Assembly (NCBI GenBank): GCA_001829315.1
Contig: MIAY01000001.1
Span: 510,927-574,926 of the forward strand
Source of the DNA: Spirochaetes bacterium GWE1_32_154
GTDB taxonomy: Bacteria; Spirochaetota; GWE2-31-10
Direction: 5' to 3'
DNA length: 64,000 nt
Below, piece after piece: positions 63,850 through 64,000 of this stretch (within the stretch, counting starts at the first letter, position 1; the number at the start of each line of letters is the position of its first letter). Under the pieces are notes generated by a model that saw only the letters and a list, made by a program, of their open reading frames with translations, was not told the DNA's origin and did no database searches. The translations under genes were made by a program, and so were the position numbers.

Positions 63850-64000
63850 ATGTTATATGGTATCGTTAGTCTTGTGTCCATCCTTCTTGGTGGTCTTACC
63901 GGTTTTATTATTAGAATAGTAATTGCGAAAATCAATCTAAACTCGGCAGAAAACAGGGCAAAGATAATCTTAAGGGAATCTAAATTAGAAGCAGAGTCTA
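63850..64000 (+). CDS. rny: Ribonuclease Y, 3' end outside window
   Basis: The first 50 residues (MLYGIVSLVSILLGGLTGF, then KINLNSAENRAKIILRESK) show the N-terminal membrane helix and the start of the coiled coil of RNase Y, the membrane-bound endonuclease that starts mRNA decay. GGAGG precedes the ATG at 63850. The KH and HD domains lie outside the window. Confidence 0.75.
   Translation, partial: MLYGIVSLVSILLGGLTGFIIRIVIAKINLNSAENRAKIILRESKLEAES

Overview
This is an AT-rich (about one third G+C), densely coded bacterial chromosome segment with about 64 genes. No rRNA or tRNA gene, CRISPR array or intact transposon was seen. Many lipoproteins, signal-peptide beta-barrel proteins, an ExbB/ExbD/TonB set, bactofilin, CheB, RNase Y, and the cluster L31 / Rho / HU / S20 point to a diderm bacterium. 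The best fit is a spirochaete (phylum Spirochaetota); this is an inference from gene content and remembered gene order, with no search run.

Layout. 1-5.3 kb: end of an outer-membrane protein, MltG, a U32 'peptidase', a eukaryotic-type chorismate mutase, a lipoprotein and a HEAT-repeat secreted protein. 5.4-9.5 kb: housekeeping run on the minus strand (L31, Rho, bactofilin, response regulator, HU, S20). 9.6-12.6 kb: UvrC and DNA polymerase III delta, overlapping tail to tail. 12.6-19.4 kb: a sigma-54/PTS regulatory block (NtrC-like activator, NtrY-like sensor with a decayed ATPase domain, HPr, HPr kinase, hibernation factor, RpoN). 19.7-24.8 kb: HD-GYP protein, panBCD, and a GH36 alpha-galactosidase. 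24.9-33.1 kb: accessory zone with a HigB toxin remnant, UmuC, convergent UmuD and a YedK-like protein, a membrane KAP NTPase, a long imperfect inverted repeat and a B12-binding radical SAM enzyme. 33.2-38.5 kb: lipoprotein and outer-membrane protein pair, QueG-like protein, TPR lipoprotein, DprA. 38.5-42.7 kb: Ndk, DUF2934-like protein, CheB, TonB/ExbD/ExbB and a poly-aspartate protein. 42.8-48.5 kb: one long minus-strand run from tpiA and secG into an ACP / ketosynthase / chain-length-factor-like / AMP-ligase / hydrolase-like cluster that looks like part of a polyene-type or special fatty-acyl pathway. 48.7-54.4 kb: zinc protease, LacI regulator, Uup-type ABC-F, and a CXXC microprotein / polyferredoxin / TlpA-like operon. 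54.5-64 kb: degenerate GGDEF-PilZ response regulator, TruA, PlsC, a large TPR protein with a barrel partner, a candidate small RNA, an MTA/SAH nucleosidase and the start of RNase Y.

The most notable non-coding feature is a dispersed family of palindromic repeats built around TTGCAAAAAT...ATTTTTGCAA (eight places in this window, all intergenic). One copy abuts the break in the HigB remnant, and one supplies the likely -35 of the rpoN promoter. Promoters resembling TTGACA-16/17-TATAAT are clearly visible at several genes. Start codons were chosen by Shine-Dalgarno spacing and family length, and often differ from the longest open frame.
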